44,829 nucleotides of DNA from Nemertoderma westbladi (GCA_032718475.1 JAUCBJ010006871.1:1-44829), one strand, 5' to 3'. Shown: positions 1 to 10,695, numbered from the stretch's first letter. Program-made: numbers and translations. The notes: a model not told the origin generated them from the letters alone.

Positions 1-745
1 ACGCGAATCAATATTGATGGTGACAGATGGTCATTAAACACCACGATTTAGCACCGGAATTTGGCATTTTTTAATTGCCTCCGAGATGTGGCCCGTAGCC
101 CAGGCTAGGGAGGAGTTATTGGAGGGCTATGCTTCTCCTACTACTGGGGTGTAGGTGAATATGGTGGAGTGCGTGGCGTGAATATGGTAATTATATTCGT
201 GTGGGGGGGGGGGGTGTATCTTTCTGCAAAATTTCGCTATATTTCGATAAGAGTTGTAGGAGAAAATACATTTCTTACAAAAGGGTGAGTACAAAACAAA
301 GGTACTGTTTGTTACGTTTGGTGCGTTACGTCCCAGATTTTGACTTGGAACCACACCAACATTACTTGTGCTACTATACTAAATGTTTCCGTTTATACAG
401 TGTGTTTATTTCATTGTATGTTATGGGCAATGTTTCCTGAAATTAATACTTATTAATTATTATTATCATTATTAATAACAATTAATGTTTCATTAAATAA
501 CGTATAATTAATTTACATTATAAATTACAAACATGTATAAGTATATAATTTATTCTGTCCTAATTTGTATTTGTAAGACAGATAGTCGGCGAAATTCTTA
601 CTCAACCGCATGAAAATTATAACAATCATAACTTTGTTCATACTTATAATATTTTTTCTATAGGCCTACTGATATTATTATTTTTAACATTTCAGAGGGA
701 TAAGGATAGGTATGAGGCAATTCCCCCAGAATATATGAACGTAGT
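1..745. other. Gene-free AT-rich stretch
   Basis: I see no supported gene. The two short overlapping open frames on opposite strands around 130-440 have no recognisable motif and share a G-run near 203-213. The remainder is AT-rich spacer. Confidence 0.5.
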
Positions 746-812
746 AACTGCCACACAGGTTATAGATGCGCCACCGGTTATGGAGCGGGCGCATCTATCC
801 TGTGTGGTAGTT
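746..812. repeat. Short imperfect hairpin
   Basis: Arms at about 746-772 and 788-812 are inverted copies built on CCACACAGG and TAGATGCGCC, separated by a loop of about 15 bases with a small bulge. It sits at the edge of the minus-strand coding relic, so it may be the end of a small fold-back element. Confidence 0.6.
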
Positions 813-1166
813 AATATCGTAACATCTCATAAAAAAAAAATTTGGCCACTTTTTTGTATATTGCGCCGCTAAATGAAATAAGAAACGTCCCATTTGCAAT
901 AGACTAATACATGAAAAAACTACTATAGCTGGTTTTTCATGTCGAGGGAGAGAACTTACAAATTTCTTTTGTAACTGACCCGAAGCAATAGGAAGAAATA
1001 CTTCATCTAGTAATTGCCTAGCAATCATATTCCCATTGTCAGCTTTATGGGTCAGAAATTCAATAGCTATAGGAATGCCAGTTGGCCTCAGTTTCCGTTG
1101 GCGTTCATTACCATCTAACCAAGGGCATTTTTTAATCTTTAAATTACATTTATGTCTTTTTCCTAC
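795..1166 (-). pseudogene. Coding relic, downstream part of the 1386-2070 relic
   Basis: This minus-strand frame is open for about 124 codons between a TAG at about 1167 and the stop near 795. It has no necessary initiator at its 5' edge, so it looks like an internal piece of a larger protein. It is rich in basic residues at the start and then runs into the peptide GIPIAIEFLTHKADNGN, which reads like real protein rather than chance sequence. I do not recognise a domain. It lies downstream of, and in the same orientation as, the relic at 1386-2070, separated by a short tandem repeat. The two may be parts of one decayed gene, possibly a mobile-element protein. The lower half, near the A-run at 829-840, becomes less convincing. 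Confidence 0.35.
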
Positions 1167-1235
1167 CTATAATGCCAAAGTACTCAAAGAAATTTTCAAG
1201 GTTATCACATACCCTTAATCCAGGCGCTCTTATAC

Positions 1236-1352
1236 TAAATTAAGTTATTGCATCAGCAACATACACAACACACTCTTCCCTATCTCATTCAGTATCTCCC
1301 TCATAAATTAAGTTATTGCATCAGCAACATACACACTCTTCACTATCTCATT
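1236..1352. repeat. Two-copy tandem repeat, about 68 bp
   Basis: The segment with core TAAGTTATTGCATCAGCAAC occurs twice with a 68-base period (near 1240 and 1308). The second copy is shortened. It interrupts the minus-strand coding relics on either side. Confidence 0.75.
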
Positions 1353-1385
1353 AACAGTAAGTACCTGATTATTTGAGAATTGGCG

Positions 1386-2070
1386 TCATTCTGGAAGCCC
1401 ATTTATATCTTCATGTGCCTGGACAGCTTCAAGAATACCAACATCACCTTCAGTGAACTTAACAATACCATGTTGATATTCTAGTGTTAAAGTCGACACA
1501 TGGACAAAGTCAACATTTGTTCGTATATAGGGAAAACCTAGAAGGTTATGTACAACTTCTGGAAAACCCATTTCTGTTTTAAGATTTTATTTACACCTGT
1601 TATTTTTATTCCTTCTTGCTCACCAGGTGTGACCTTAATTTCATTTGAATCTTTCTGACCCTGGATTTTAATTGACCATCTTTCCTCTTGACCTCCTAAG
1701 TATGTTGCACAGTATGATGCACAAAACTTGGTGTCGCATACTTGAACATTAGTGGCAGATCTCATAAGCCACCAAAAAATAGGGATTGTAGGTATAGCAA
1801 GCTCATTTTCATTTTTGTTCAAGTTCATTTTTGTTTGTACTAGGTTAACAGACTCAATGTCATCTAGAGCCTCTTCAGAATATAGACCAAGGGTTGGTTT
1901 AAACCAATGCTCACCACTATTTGGATGATGATGCACTCTACACATTTTTTATCCCCAGTTTCGGCATAAATACGTTTGTGGCAACGACAATTAGCTCTAT
2001 CACAGTTGTGCATTTGAACATTGCTCAATTCTAAGACATGATGTGCATCTTCTAATGTGGGTAATTCCAT
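1386..2070 (-). pseudogene. Helitron-like Rep/N-terminal domain relic (tentative)
   Basis: Three overlapping minus-strand frames (1864-2070, 1538-1945, 1386-1571) read as one protein broken by frameshifts near 1945 and 1575. In order it holds a Cys/His-rich start (HNCDRANCRC), a histidine-rich HHHPNSG segment, a middle part with CDTKFCASYCATYLGG, and FPEVVHNLLGFPYIRTNVDF. From family knowledge, animal Helitron proteins have a Cys/His-rich region followed by a helicase-like N domain containing an 'EAxxxLLGxPxxxSS' type segment. The last segment here resembles that in spacing and hydrophobicity. I did not see the HUH motif or a helicase domain, so the assignment is an inference. Start and stop of the original gene are not preserved. 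Confidence 0.35.
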
Positions 2071-2353
2071 CCAAAGACAACAAATCGGTGTGGCACTATA
2101 TCCCAGATTTCAAAAATAATTCTAATATATGTTGTAAATTGGTTACGTAATGAGTGTTCAAAATTTGGCGCCAATTGGAGCACAGGAAAAAAATTTACAT
2201 CCACTTTTGTTTTGGTTTTTGTCAAAATTGAACAATATATTATTGGCATTATTGTTGGTCTACAAATCGGGAAGACGCCAAAAATGTGTCTTGGATGTAG
2301 TTAATATAATAATTATTCATTTAGCAAAGAATTGTGAACCACCGGGTTTGTAG

Positions 2354-3060
2354 ACCTGTTGTGCCGGCACTTTTCATTTTACTAAAATTTTGGAAAAATT
2401 TAATTTATGGGTATGTTTTGATTGCGAATTATTCAACTATCAATGATTGCTGTTTAATAAATATAAGTTATTATGTGCTACTCACATATATTAAATATAT
2501 CTTTTAAGTGTTTTTTCAATTAAAATAGTGTGTAAATTGAAACTGTATTGACATTTCAATAAAGGTCAATAAAGGTCTACATATATATTTCGTTCTGAAA
2601 ACTTGCATGGTGGTTCGTTAGGCAATTATTGGGGAGCCTTGTAAATTTTAACATTCACCCATTATTAGTTTTGGTTTTATTTATTATTTAGAGTATAGGA
2701 CCGGCAGGTTTAATTTAACTTCTTTCTCTAAGGCACATTCAACTTCAGACATGTCGGCTTGTGTTTTCTCAAAGCAAACCAACTCGTGATTGGCATATGT
2801 ATTCTCAGCATGGGACTCCAGTAGCTGCAGTAGCTGGCTGGCTGGCTTCGCTTCCTTTAGCTGCAGTACATAGCTCGCTACCGCTACACCTATACAAGTG
2901 GTATTGCCAAGGAAATAACGTTGTGGGTTATAATGTTATATCCCAGGTTTGTTCAGAATGATTACAACAATAATGAACAGCGTCAGTTCCTGCAGCGCTG
3001 GTGTTTGGAGTTTAGGAAGGGGGATTCTCAATAGGGGATTTCCAGTTTGGTTACTTGGGG
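2354..3060. other. Gene-free spacer
   Basis: AT-rich spacer with no supported gene. A small open frame at 2761-2961 is a by-product of CTG/GCT-rich simple sequence. No clear LTR for the neighbouring BEL/Pao remnant could be found here. Confidence 0.4.
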
Positions 3061-3092
3061 AATTTTGAATGCCACTGAACCCGCTAGACCTG

Positions 3093-3611
3093 TTACTGAC
3101 ACACTAAACATGTGCTTGTAGCCTTCTTGAAGTTACGCCGCATGACGACGAGTTCTACCGAGCGTACTAAACCATCATCCGAGATGTGAGTCTCGATGAT
3201 ACGACCTGTCTGCCACCGTTTACGTGGGAGGTCTTGATCTACAATAAGCACCATATCTCCGGCGCTGACGTTTTCTTGCTGCGCAAACCACTTAGTTCGA
3301 AGTTGTAGCGTGGGCAGATAATGTTTCTCGAAATGGTCAGCGAAACGACGGGATAGCAACTGCATAAGTTGCCAAGTTCGACGGCAGTATTCGTCTCCGT
3401 CGGCAATCTCCGATCGTGGGAGCATGGCTACAGGTTTCTTCAGTAGGAAGTGCGCGGGTGTTAGCGCTTCCAGGGAATCGGGACTCGATGAGACTGGCAT
3501 AAGCGGTCTCTCGTTGAGATAGGCAGCTATTTCCTCCATTAACGTCCGCAAAAGTTCGTCGGTGAGATACGCGCGGCATGGCACTATAAAGTGAAATGCG
3601 GTTTTGACACT
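3093..3611 (-). pseudogene. BEL/Pao integrase C-terminal region
   Basis: Continues the integrase core (3612-4166) in the same frame after a single TGA at 3612-3614. It carries the NERPLMP segment, TPAHFLL, and a C-terminal part with WQTGRI that matches the DUF5641-type domain ending BEL/Pao Pol proteins. In the family this part follows the catalytic core and helps bind DNA. The frame closes naturally with a stop at 3093, so the original C-terminus is probably kept. The separating TGA sits where relatives usually have arginine, consistent with CGA-to-TGA decay. Confidence 0.8.
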
Positions 3612-4166
3612 TCAAATTAATCTCTCCCAACTTCCTCCCCACCAAGGGGCGTCGGCGGCGTTGAAGGTCCAGCTAGACGCTGTTATCCTTAGCTGGTCGT
3701 CCACCTGTCTTTGGTTCCAGTCCTTCACGTAAGCCTGTATTTCGTTGTTGGCACCAATGAAGTTCGTTCCCTTATCCAATCTCATGGTATTACTCGTCCC
3801 GAAGCGAGCGATCTGTCGTCGTAAACTTAAGACGAAGCTGTTGGTAGATAGATCGTTCACCATATCGAGATGGATGGCTCTACAAGTCATGCACACGAAG
3901 ATGACACACCATCTCTTGACTATAGTCCTAGCACGATATACTTCAATAGGGCCAAATAAATCTACACCAGTATTAGTAAAAGGTGGTTCATAGAAGCTTA
4001 CTCGTTCCCTAGGTAATTCTGCCTCTCGCTGTGTTAAAGGCCTACTGAATGCTTTCCTACAGGGTATGCAGTTCCTAAGAACTTGGTTCAGCGCTCTAAT
4101 AATAGCGAGTTCGAATTTCGCTAAGAACTCGTTCTCTACCAGCATGATAAAGTTTACTGTGAACAT
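3612..4166 (-). pseudogene. BEL/Pao integrase catalytic core (DDE)
   Basis: Retroelement integrase core, the enzyme that inserts element DNA into the genome. Residues counted from 4166 show a CxxC pair (C33, C36) completing the zinc-binding HHCC module, then the catalytic triad: D69 in TGVDLFGP, D131 in RLDKGTNF and E181 in GGSWERL, with spacing typical of retroviral-type integrases. The position usually SDNGTNF here reads LDKGTNF. The zinc-binding histidines lie in the preceding frame (4096-4674), so a frameshift near 4110-4150 splits the module. The frame ends at a TGA directly after WERLI, and integrase sequence continues beyond it. It is broken and not functional as it stands. Confidence 0.85.
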
Positions 4167-4674
4167 CTACAATCATCTTGATTTGTACTTCAAGATTTCT
4201 AATGAGTATGGGGAATTTAGTGTCAAAGGATAAGGGCGCATTGGTGAGTCTTCCTCCAACACGTATTAACCCATCTATCATTGTGCTCGAGAATCGATCC
4301 CTTAAGCGCATCTGCGGATTTCTCAACAACAGGAAATACTTTTCGGAATCCTCATAGCATTGCAGGAGTCTCAGTATCTGCTTATTGGTTTCTTCATGCT
4401 CCTGGTGACTAATTTTCTCCTTTAGAAAACGGTCAGATGTCTTATATTTGGGTAAAATTTTAATAACATGAACTTGTGCAGATGTCAATGGAGCGGTATC
4501 ACTAGTGGTCTTCGTCCTGGAGTAGTGATGATGAAAACATCGTCTTAAATATGTGACGGCTTTACAGAGCCTATTCCAGGAACTGTAGTGATGCATTGCT
4601 CTCTGCAGCATGGGTGAGATTCCTTGCGAGACGTCTGGTATTCCAGATTTCCAATCTCTATCTCTAATTTCCAC
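4096..4674 (-). pseudogene. BEL/Pao RNase H-integrase linker and zinc-binding N-terminus
   Basis: Minus-strand frame carrying the inter-domain region of a BEL/Pao Pol protein. The C-terminal half has IRVGGRL, then VHSKLYHAGRERVLSEIRTRY, where the two histidines (HxxxxH) are the first half of the integrase zinc finger. This matches the conserved layout of the family. The remaining CxxC is in a different frame at 3612-4166, showing a frameshift. Upstream, around 4740-4835, a deletion of roughly 150 bases has removed the segment that joins RNase H to this linker; the related copy at 39353-39540 still has it. Confidence 0.75.
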
Positions 4675-4834
4675 AACAGACTTATTTGTGTTGAGGGATT
4701 GTGGATCCGAAGCATCATTCCCGGAAGTATGTAATACAGATAGATCGATAGTCGGTTTAAATAACTTCGATTTACTCGCCCGGGTTTTAGGTTTGACTGT
4801 CTCCGCTCCCTTGGCTTGTCTAATCGTCTGCTGT

Positions 4835-5733
4835 CTAATGTCTCCATTGATCTATCTTTGTGCGACTAAGAATAATAGCTACCCTGTTAGTAACAAAAAC
4901 GCTGAACTGACAGACTTCATTGGTTAGATACTCCAACACGAGTAAAGCGTCGGTCCAATAAACCGTTTTCTCCAGTGGATAGTCGATTTGTTCCGTTACG
5001 TTCCGGCCGATGGCTGTAGCGTATAAAGCCGCCTTTAACTCCGCTCGAGGAACCTTTAACTTGTTGTTAATCAATGCCTTAGAGGTAACCAAGGCGACTT
5101 TGATTCCATCCGGGGTTTCGACTCGCAGATATGCTACTATACCTATTCCCATGTCGCTGGCGTCTCCAAACACATGGAGTTGATAGGAATACGTAGGAAG
5201 AACATGGCCAAAATATGCACGGGAAATTATAAAGTTCTCGATGGCAGGTAGAGAATCTTCCCATTTCATCCATTTCTTTAACAATTCTCCCTTAAGCGGA
5301 TCGTCCCACGAGTGGTTTTCAAGCCACATTTGTTGTACTAAACTCCGAGCAATCAATATAACTGGGCTAATAAATCCCAATGGGTCGAAATAAGTGCTCA
5401 GGATACTTAAACAAATCCGTTTGGTCCGAACTGGATTATCTCGCTGTTTTAACTGAAAAAACAGGATGTCTCTTTCAGTGTCCCACTTCAAGCCTAGCGT
5501 CTTGGTTTCAGGAAGATCGTCCTTTATTAAGTCTAGGTCTTTCGTTCCTCGGTCTTCTACCGGTATGGCTTCCAGAAACTCACGGGAGTTGCTAGTGAAT
5601 TTCGTCAGTCGAAATCCACCTCTTTTCAAACACTCTACCGTTCCTTTCGCAACATCTATGGCTTCTTCTACTGATGGAAAGGACCTTAAATTGTCGTCCA
5701 TGTATATATTACGTTTTATGTTGTCTATCACTT
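4835..5733 (-). pseudogene. BEL/Pao reverse transcriptase end plus RNase H
   Basis: The frame starts just before the YMDD box of the reverse transcriptase active site (residues 10-13), continues through the RT thumb/connection with DPLGFISP (116-123), and contains RNase H with catalytic acids D190 (VFGDAS), E231 (PRAEL) and D261 (YWTDA). These are the hallmarks of BEL/Pao (peptidase A17/RT) Pol. Nothing of protease, the RT fingers or Gag lies upstream: the copy is cut at about 5733, where unrelated transposase sequence begins on the other strand. It ends at TIDQWRH-type sequence followed by a stop created by a deletion junction. It is a dead fragment of a formerly full element. Confidence 0.85.
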
Positions 5734-5734
5734 C

Positions 5735-6257
5735 TTATACATTGCACATGTACACCTATAATAATATGCATATCTTACTTCATCTACCAGATTTTGTTCT
5801 AAAATATGGGCCTTTAGATAGTTGGAGTGCGTTTCCTTTCGAGTCATACATGGCAGTTTTGAAAAGAAGTTTGAAGTCAAAAAGGATTGACCTTGTGTTA
5901 CAAGAAGCAATGGGTAAATGTCTTTGTGAATCATACTCGAGATTAAATCAGTTGTGTCGGTCTGTAGAAAAGCCTCTTATTTTAAGAAATGGCCATTGTG
6001 TCCTAACAAATGGCTATATTATCATTATCGGCAACATCTTCAAGCCCAATGAAACATCCTCATCAATGCATGTTAGGTTACCGGTATCATTCTTATCAAA
6101 TAGTAGGCCTAAATCAATAGTAATTAGTGGAACTATCTTGGATTTCATCAGTGATATATACACTATACCATGCCAAAGTGGAGGATGTGGAGAAGGATAT
6201 TATAAAATGGGCAATCTTATTGAAAACTACACATTACAGTTAACTAATTTCCAGTGA
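5735..6257 (+). pseudogene. C-terminal end of a CACTA/EnSpm-like transposase
   Basis: Plus-strand frame that becomes meaningful directly after the BEL breakpoint. It begins with YNNMHILLHLPDFV, then GPLDSWSAFPFESYM and LKRSLKSKR. That succession (N-x-H-x-L-L-H-L, D-x-x-S-x-F-P-F-E-x-Y, L-K-R) is characteristic of the C-terminal region of the large transposase-derived proteins of the CACTA/EnSpm superfamily (the DUF4218-like part). A shorter tail with CVLTNGYIIIIGNIFKPNE corresponds to the usual final beta-rich segment, and the stop at 6257 looks natural. The catalytic half is missing because the BEL fragment occupies the upstream side. The DUF4806-type ORF that starts 260 bases downstream fits as its partner. 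Confidence 0.55.
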
Positions 6258-6518
6258 TGTATATGTTTCCCAACTTCTTTCAACAACAGTGATGTTTATT
6301 TTGTTTCTGTTTTATGTAATAGTCAAAATTAGATCATTTATAAATTGAATTGTGTGATGTACCTGAGTAGGACTGGACTATCAATGTATTATAGTGTATA
6401 CTGACACTAATGTCTCAAAACTAGCTAGTCGTGAAAGAAACTGTCTCAAACTACACGATCGTGAGGTGAACTATTTTTAACCATTTGTACCATATTTGAG
6501 AAACATTCAATTAAGAAT

Positions 6519-7642
6519 ATGTTTTGCGTTGTTATATTCGAATCATCTAATGATCAATCAACGGTGCATCATAACACTGTTGATATAGAGCAAACCGGGA
6601 TCTGCTGTACTAATTGGCTTTCAAATGATGACACCTCTGTCTTCTATCCACGGAACAACATCCACAAAGCGCTTAAACATAACGTTGTCGCTCAAGATTC
6701 TTCTGTTGGTCCATGGGACTCATGGAAAATCATCAGAATAGTCCAGTTTTTTTCTCAAATCCACCCCCGATGGCGCAGGTGGTACTCCCCATTCTCCCCA
6801 TTCTTCCCATTTACGTCTGCATCACCATACTCCTCTTTACAACCTGACAATTATGAACCACGAGATGTTAGTTCATTGCAGGAACCGATTATATCCGAAT
6901 ACACTAGCCCTATTGTAGCCAACCTCCCACAACCCAACTACACCACACTTTCCAGCTCAAATGGTCCAACCCCACAGACTTATAGTAGAGCAAATGTTTA
7001 TAATATGACTACTACCGGTACCTCAAACGCCAACTGTATTTCAAATACACAAAGAAAAAGATCCATAGAATATAATTTAGATACTGCCCGGAAATTATCA
7101 GACCGACAATTAATGGAACAAATATATGTCATGTCCTGCAAAACCAGATCCGATATATTTTCCCTCCAATCAAAAGTAGCCTCGCTTAAAGAACAAGTTA
7201 AAGACATAAACAACAAGATAGGAGACAATGCACCAATTACGTTTAATTCTTCAGGCGATTCTTCATTCCCACCTCCTCCAGCTGCCAATGAAGAATCACT
7301 TACAACCATCATCAATCATTCCAACATATGCGACTTACTCAAACGAGAAACTTGTAAATCTTAAAAAAAACGGTATCTAAACAATTACGGAGACTGATTA
7401 CTGACGAATTCGCACGTAAATCATCCGTGACCAGAAGGTCAACTATAAATGGTTGCCCAGTCAAATATTCGCTTCAGAAACTGGGTGTTACCAATCTGCT
7501 ATTTATTGTTAATTCTCAGAAATTTGACGGCATTAGTATGGAGGAGTTGGTAGATGCCATGAGGAAAACTCATCACTTGATGTGCGATACAAGAAACGGT
7601 AAATGGATAATTAAACAATATAATAACAATATAGTAAATTAA
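6519..7642 (+). pseudogene. DUF4806-type protein, frameshifted at an A-run
   Basis: The first frame (6519-7364) opens with MFCVVIFESSNDQ and continues to WLSNDD, VFYPRNNIHKALKH and WDSWKIIRIVQFF. That is the layout of the N-terminal module seen in many invertebrate DUF4806 proteins (W near residue 33, YP, K-A-x-K, W-x-x-x-x-V/I-R-I). A Pro/Ser/Thr-rich linker follows, then a short coiled-coil candidate (SLQSKVASLKEQVKDINNKI). The second part (about 7372-7642) has SKQLRRLITDEFARKSS and SMEELVDAMRKTHHLMCDT, resembling the C-terminal DUF4806/BEN-like helical domain. The two halves are separated by a frame change at the A8 run near 7364-7371, so this copy is broken or mis-sequenced. Its position behind a CACTA-like transposase suggests the second ORF of that element. 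Confidence 0.5.
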
Positions 7643-9203
7643 TTAATAAATAAATAATATTTATAAATTTATCTTTATTTATCTTTTATATTATATATTA
7701 TTTATCTTTATAAAATTTTATTTAGAAACATATCCAAACCAATAAGTGTTATAAAGAGGATATAATGCAGATGTACAGTCCCAATCCCAATAAACATTAA
7801 CTTGGTCGTTTTGGCGGCCAAAATGACCAAAATCACCAAAAAAAATGTAGTGTATTCCTATGGGCTACTTGGTCGTTTTGGCGAAGCGATTTAACTCGAA
7901 TCAGCTCAATCCAGACAGTCTGTCTCCTTGGCCATCCATTTGGTGGATCTGACTAAATGTCGGCTCGCTTTCATTTTTATTATTGACAGATTGTTAACTT
8001 ACCCGGCGCTGAGCCTTGCAGTACTGAAGTTCGCCCACTGAGGCATTGATAGAGTACACAGTCTTATAAAAGGAGTTGAATGGGGCTTCGTTAAAGGAGG
8101 AGTAGGGTGAGTGAGGGAGACTTGAACCCCAAAAGTTATAATCGCTCTAAAGAACAGATAAATAAATTTTTCAATGCCGTTTTAACTTTTTCACCTTACA
8201 TTTATGATTGCTATCATTATGTGAGAGTTTGAGAATTTCAACGCTTAAACTTTTTTAATTAAACCAATACAGAAGAAGTGTAATAATTACATGTTCAACA
8301 TGTCTATTTTCTAGTAGAGCAAAAAAAATTCAAAAAATGCGATTGTTCAATTATTATCCAAAATTTTATACAAATTTAGGTGGTCGTTCACATGGTTCTC
8401 CCAACAAGAACTGAATAAATAATAGTTCATTAAAATCGCATTAAAATTTAACGCGGGAAGGTACTTTTTATTAATGAATATCTTGTATAATTTTCAATCC
8501 AGGCATATATTATTTGTTTTCCTGTAATTCTATTGATGTGTGCCGCTTTCTGACATAGCAGCATCTTGTTTAAGTTGTCAATCACCAAATTGGTGGACTA
8601 CCACATTGCAAAGAGGGAAGGAAGAGTTGTTGGTTGGCTTGGCTGGGTTTATCAAGGCCTCTCTCTCTCCCTGGCCACTCCATTGTATTCACATTCCATT
8701 CATACAGTAGCTTGGTCTGTGTAAGTGCTGATCAACTAGTTGGAGTGCTCTGGTGTAATAGTTCTCTTCGTGGGTGTATCTCTAGGTAGACGCAGCATTG
8801 AAGGCTTCAAGTCTCCCTAACACTCGGGCGTCATGTCTCCCCACATGGGCTTTTTTTATATTTATTGATATAATTTCAAAACGGCTGAACCAAAACTGGA
8901 AAACAATATATGGCAGGATAGTACAATACTGAATTACAATTAACATACAGTAAAATAAAGATGCGATTCATTCGTTGTAAAGGGGAAAAATTTACTTTTG
9001 AACCCAGAAAACGTTTATTGACAATAAAACAAAAAATAACCAAAAGGTAATAAAACATTGTTGCGCGGCTGTAGCCAACATGTATTTTACCCATTTTTGT
9101 GTGGTATTGTCAAATAATTTACAATAGTTTTGAGTTATTAAAAAAAATCCTAAAGTCTCCCCTAAAGTCAAGTCTCCCTCTCTCACCCTATGTATAATAA
9201 TCT

Positions 9204-9366
9204 GAACGTCCCGAAATTAATTTATGGACGTCCCGAAATTAACTTATGGACGACCCGAAATTAATTTATGGACGTCCCGAAATTAATCTATCAACCAATC
9301 AGAATCGTAATGAAATAACTAATTAATGGACGTCCATAAATTAATTTCGGGATGTTAATTTCGGCA
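9204..9366. repeat. 22-bp minisatellite with an inverted copy
   Basis: Four head-to-tail units of GGACGTCCCGAAATTAATTT-type sequence (22-base period) run from 9204 to 9291. An inverted partial copy follows at about 9324-9366 (GGACGTCCATAAATTAATTT). The whole can fold as a stem. Confidence 0.8.
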
Positions 9367-9448
9367 ATTAATTTCAATAATATTTTTTTTTATAATAAAT
9401 TTTTTTTTAAATATTTTTTTACAATGTATAATTCGCGGACACTGCGGG

Positions 9449-9849
9449 GTGACTACAAAACAAAGACCCAATTATAAAGACCTGCACAATCTTGTTACAT
9501 GTGTTAACTTTCGTTAATTGTTTTGAATCCCCCGTCACGCCTCTGTAACTTGCTCCTTTACTAACCTGCTCCTTTAAATAGCAATGGTACATAACGCTCA
9601 TTGTGACCTGTACAAAACAAAGAGGTAAAGTCGCGTTACGTCCCAAAGAGCGTTCGGTTCCAAAGAGCTTTAGGTCCCATTGCCAGAGAGCGTGAGGTCA
9701 CATTGCCATTTAAAGGAGCAGGTTAGTAAAGAAGCAGGTTACAGAGGCGTGTTGGGGAACCAAAACAATAAACGAGAGTTAACACATGTGTTTTGTATTT
9801 GTACAGGTCTTTATTATTTGGGTCGTTGGTCTTTGTTTTGTAGTCACCC
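9449..9849. repeat. Fold-back inverted repeat, arms about 160 bp
   Basis: Left arm 9449-9612 and right arm about 9690-9849 are imperfect inverted copies: GTGACTACAAAACAAAGACC at 9450 matches the inverse of the right end, and GAGCAGGTTAGTAAA pairs across the centre. The short peptide frames seen on opposite strands in the two arms are mirror images and not genes. Confidence 0.75.
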
Positions 9850-10469
9850 GACACTGCGTTTTTGTGTGGGGGCCACCAATCCACCCACCCACACTCAACT
9901 CCCAACTTCCTGGACACTAGGAAACTGAGTGAAAGCGTCTGAAACTACTACAGGAACTCCATGACAGACTATGGGCTAGCGACTAGGGACTGGCGCCCTT
10001 GAACATGTAAACTGTAGTACCTACTGTACCACCTACCTTAAAGTGACCTGTGGGACCAGCCCATTATTAATTAGTGAGGTCGGCATTTCTCTTTATCCTG
10101 CCGCTCTCTTTGTATTACAATAGCGTACAGCTAACCAATGGCAATGGTCTACCCCCAGTGCGGGAAAGACAAGCTGGCTACCATTGAAATGAATAGGGGA
10201 AGGATGGAATATATAGGTAATCTAATTAATTGTTTAAAGATTAGCAAACAATACAATGTAATTGAATTGATGAAATCCATAAATAAAACGTGGAAACAAA
10301 ATGTAATATCGGGATGCAAAATATAAATTTCTGAGCTAAGAAAGGGAAATTGGATACTGTACAACTTGTCTGGATACAAGCGGTCCGTTTACCTTATAAA
10401 ATGAAAAATAAACGTGCGAAATATAAAACAGTAGTAGTAGTGTCCATCTCGAACGGAACGGAACTGTCC

Positions 10470-10486
10470 GGGGGGGGGGGGGGGGG
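10470..10486. repeat. Poly(G) run, 17 bases
   Basis: Uninterrupted G-run inside the TA-flanked element, one of several long C/G homopolymers in the window. Confidence 0.9.
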
Positions 10487-10695
10487 TGAGGAGGGAATGT
10501 CCGGAAATCGAAGCCTTTTTCTATCTGCCAACATCCTGGGCTTTACTTACACTCAGCCTCTATTCACTGGCTGTGATTGACAAGCCAACTTGCCTCAGAA
10601 GTTCCTTTCATGAATGCCGCAATTTATATTTGGCCATTTTGGTCGTTTTGGCCGCCAAAATGACCAAGTTAATGTTTATTGGGATTGGGACTGTA

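Larger units (their letters stand above)
7776..10693. mobile_element. TA-flanked terminal-inverted-repeat element, 2.9 kb
   Basis: Outer ends are CAGTCCCAATCCCAATAAAC at 7776 and its inverse ending at 10693, each directly flanked by TA (7774-7775 and 10694-10695). The inverted match extends about 50 bases (through AACTTGGTC and the GGCGGCCAAAA segment). A TA target duplication and a CAGT start are typical of the Tc1/mariner superfamily. No transposase frame is present between the ends, so it would be non-autonomous or a nested product. A further copy of one end lies at 12042. The interior holds a minisatellite, a fold-back and a G17 run. Confidence 0.6.

Noticed and set aside
9419-9928. Two similar peptides on opposite strands
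   Set aside because: Mirror products of the fold-back arms.
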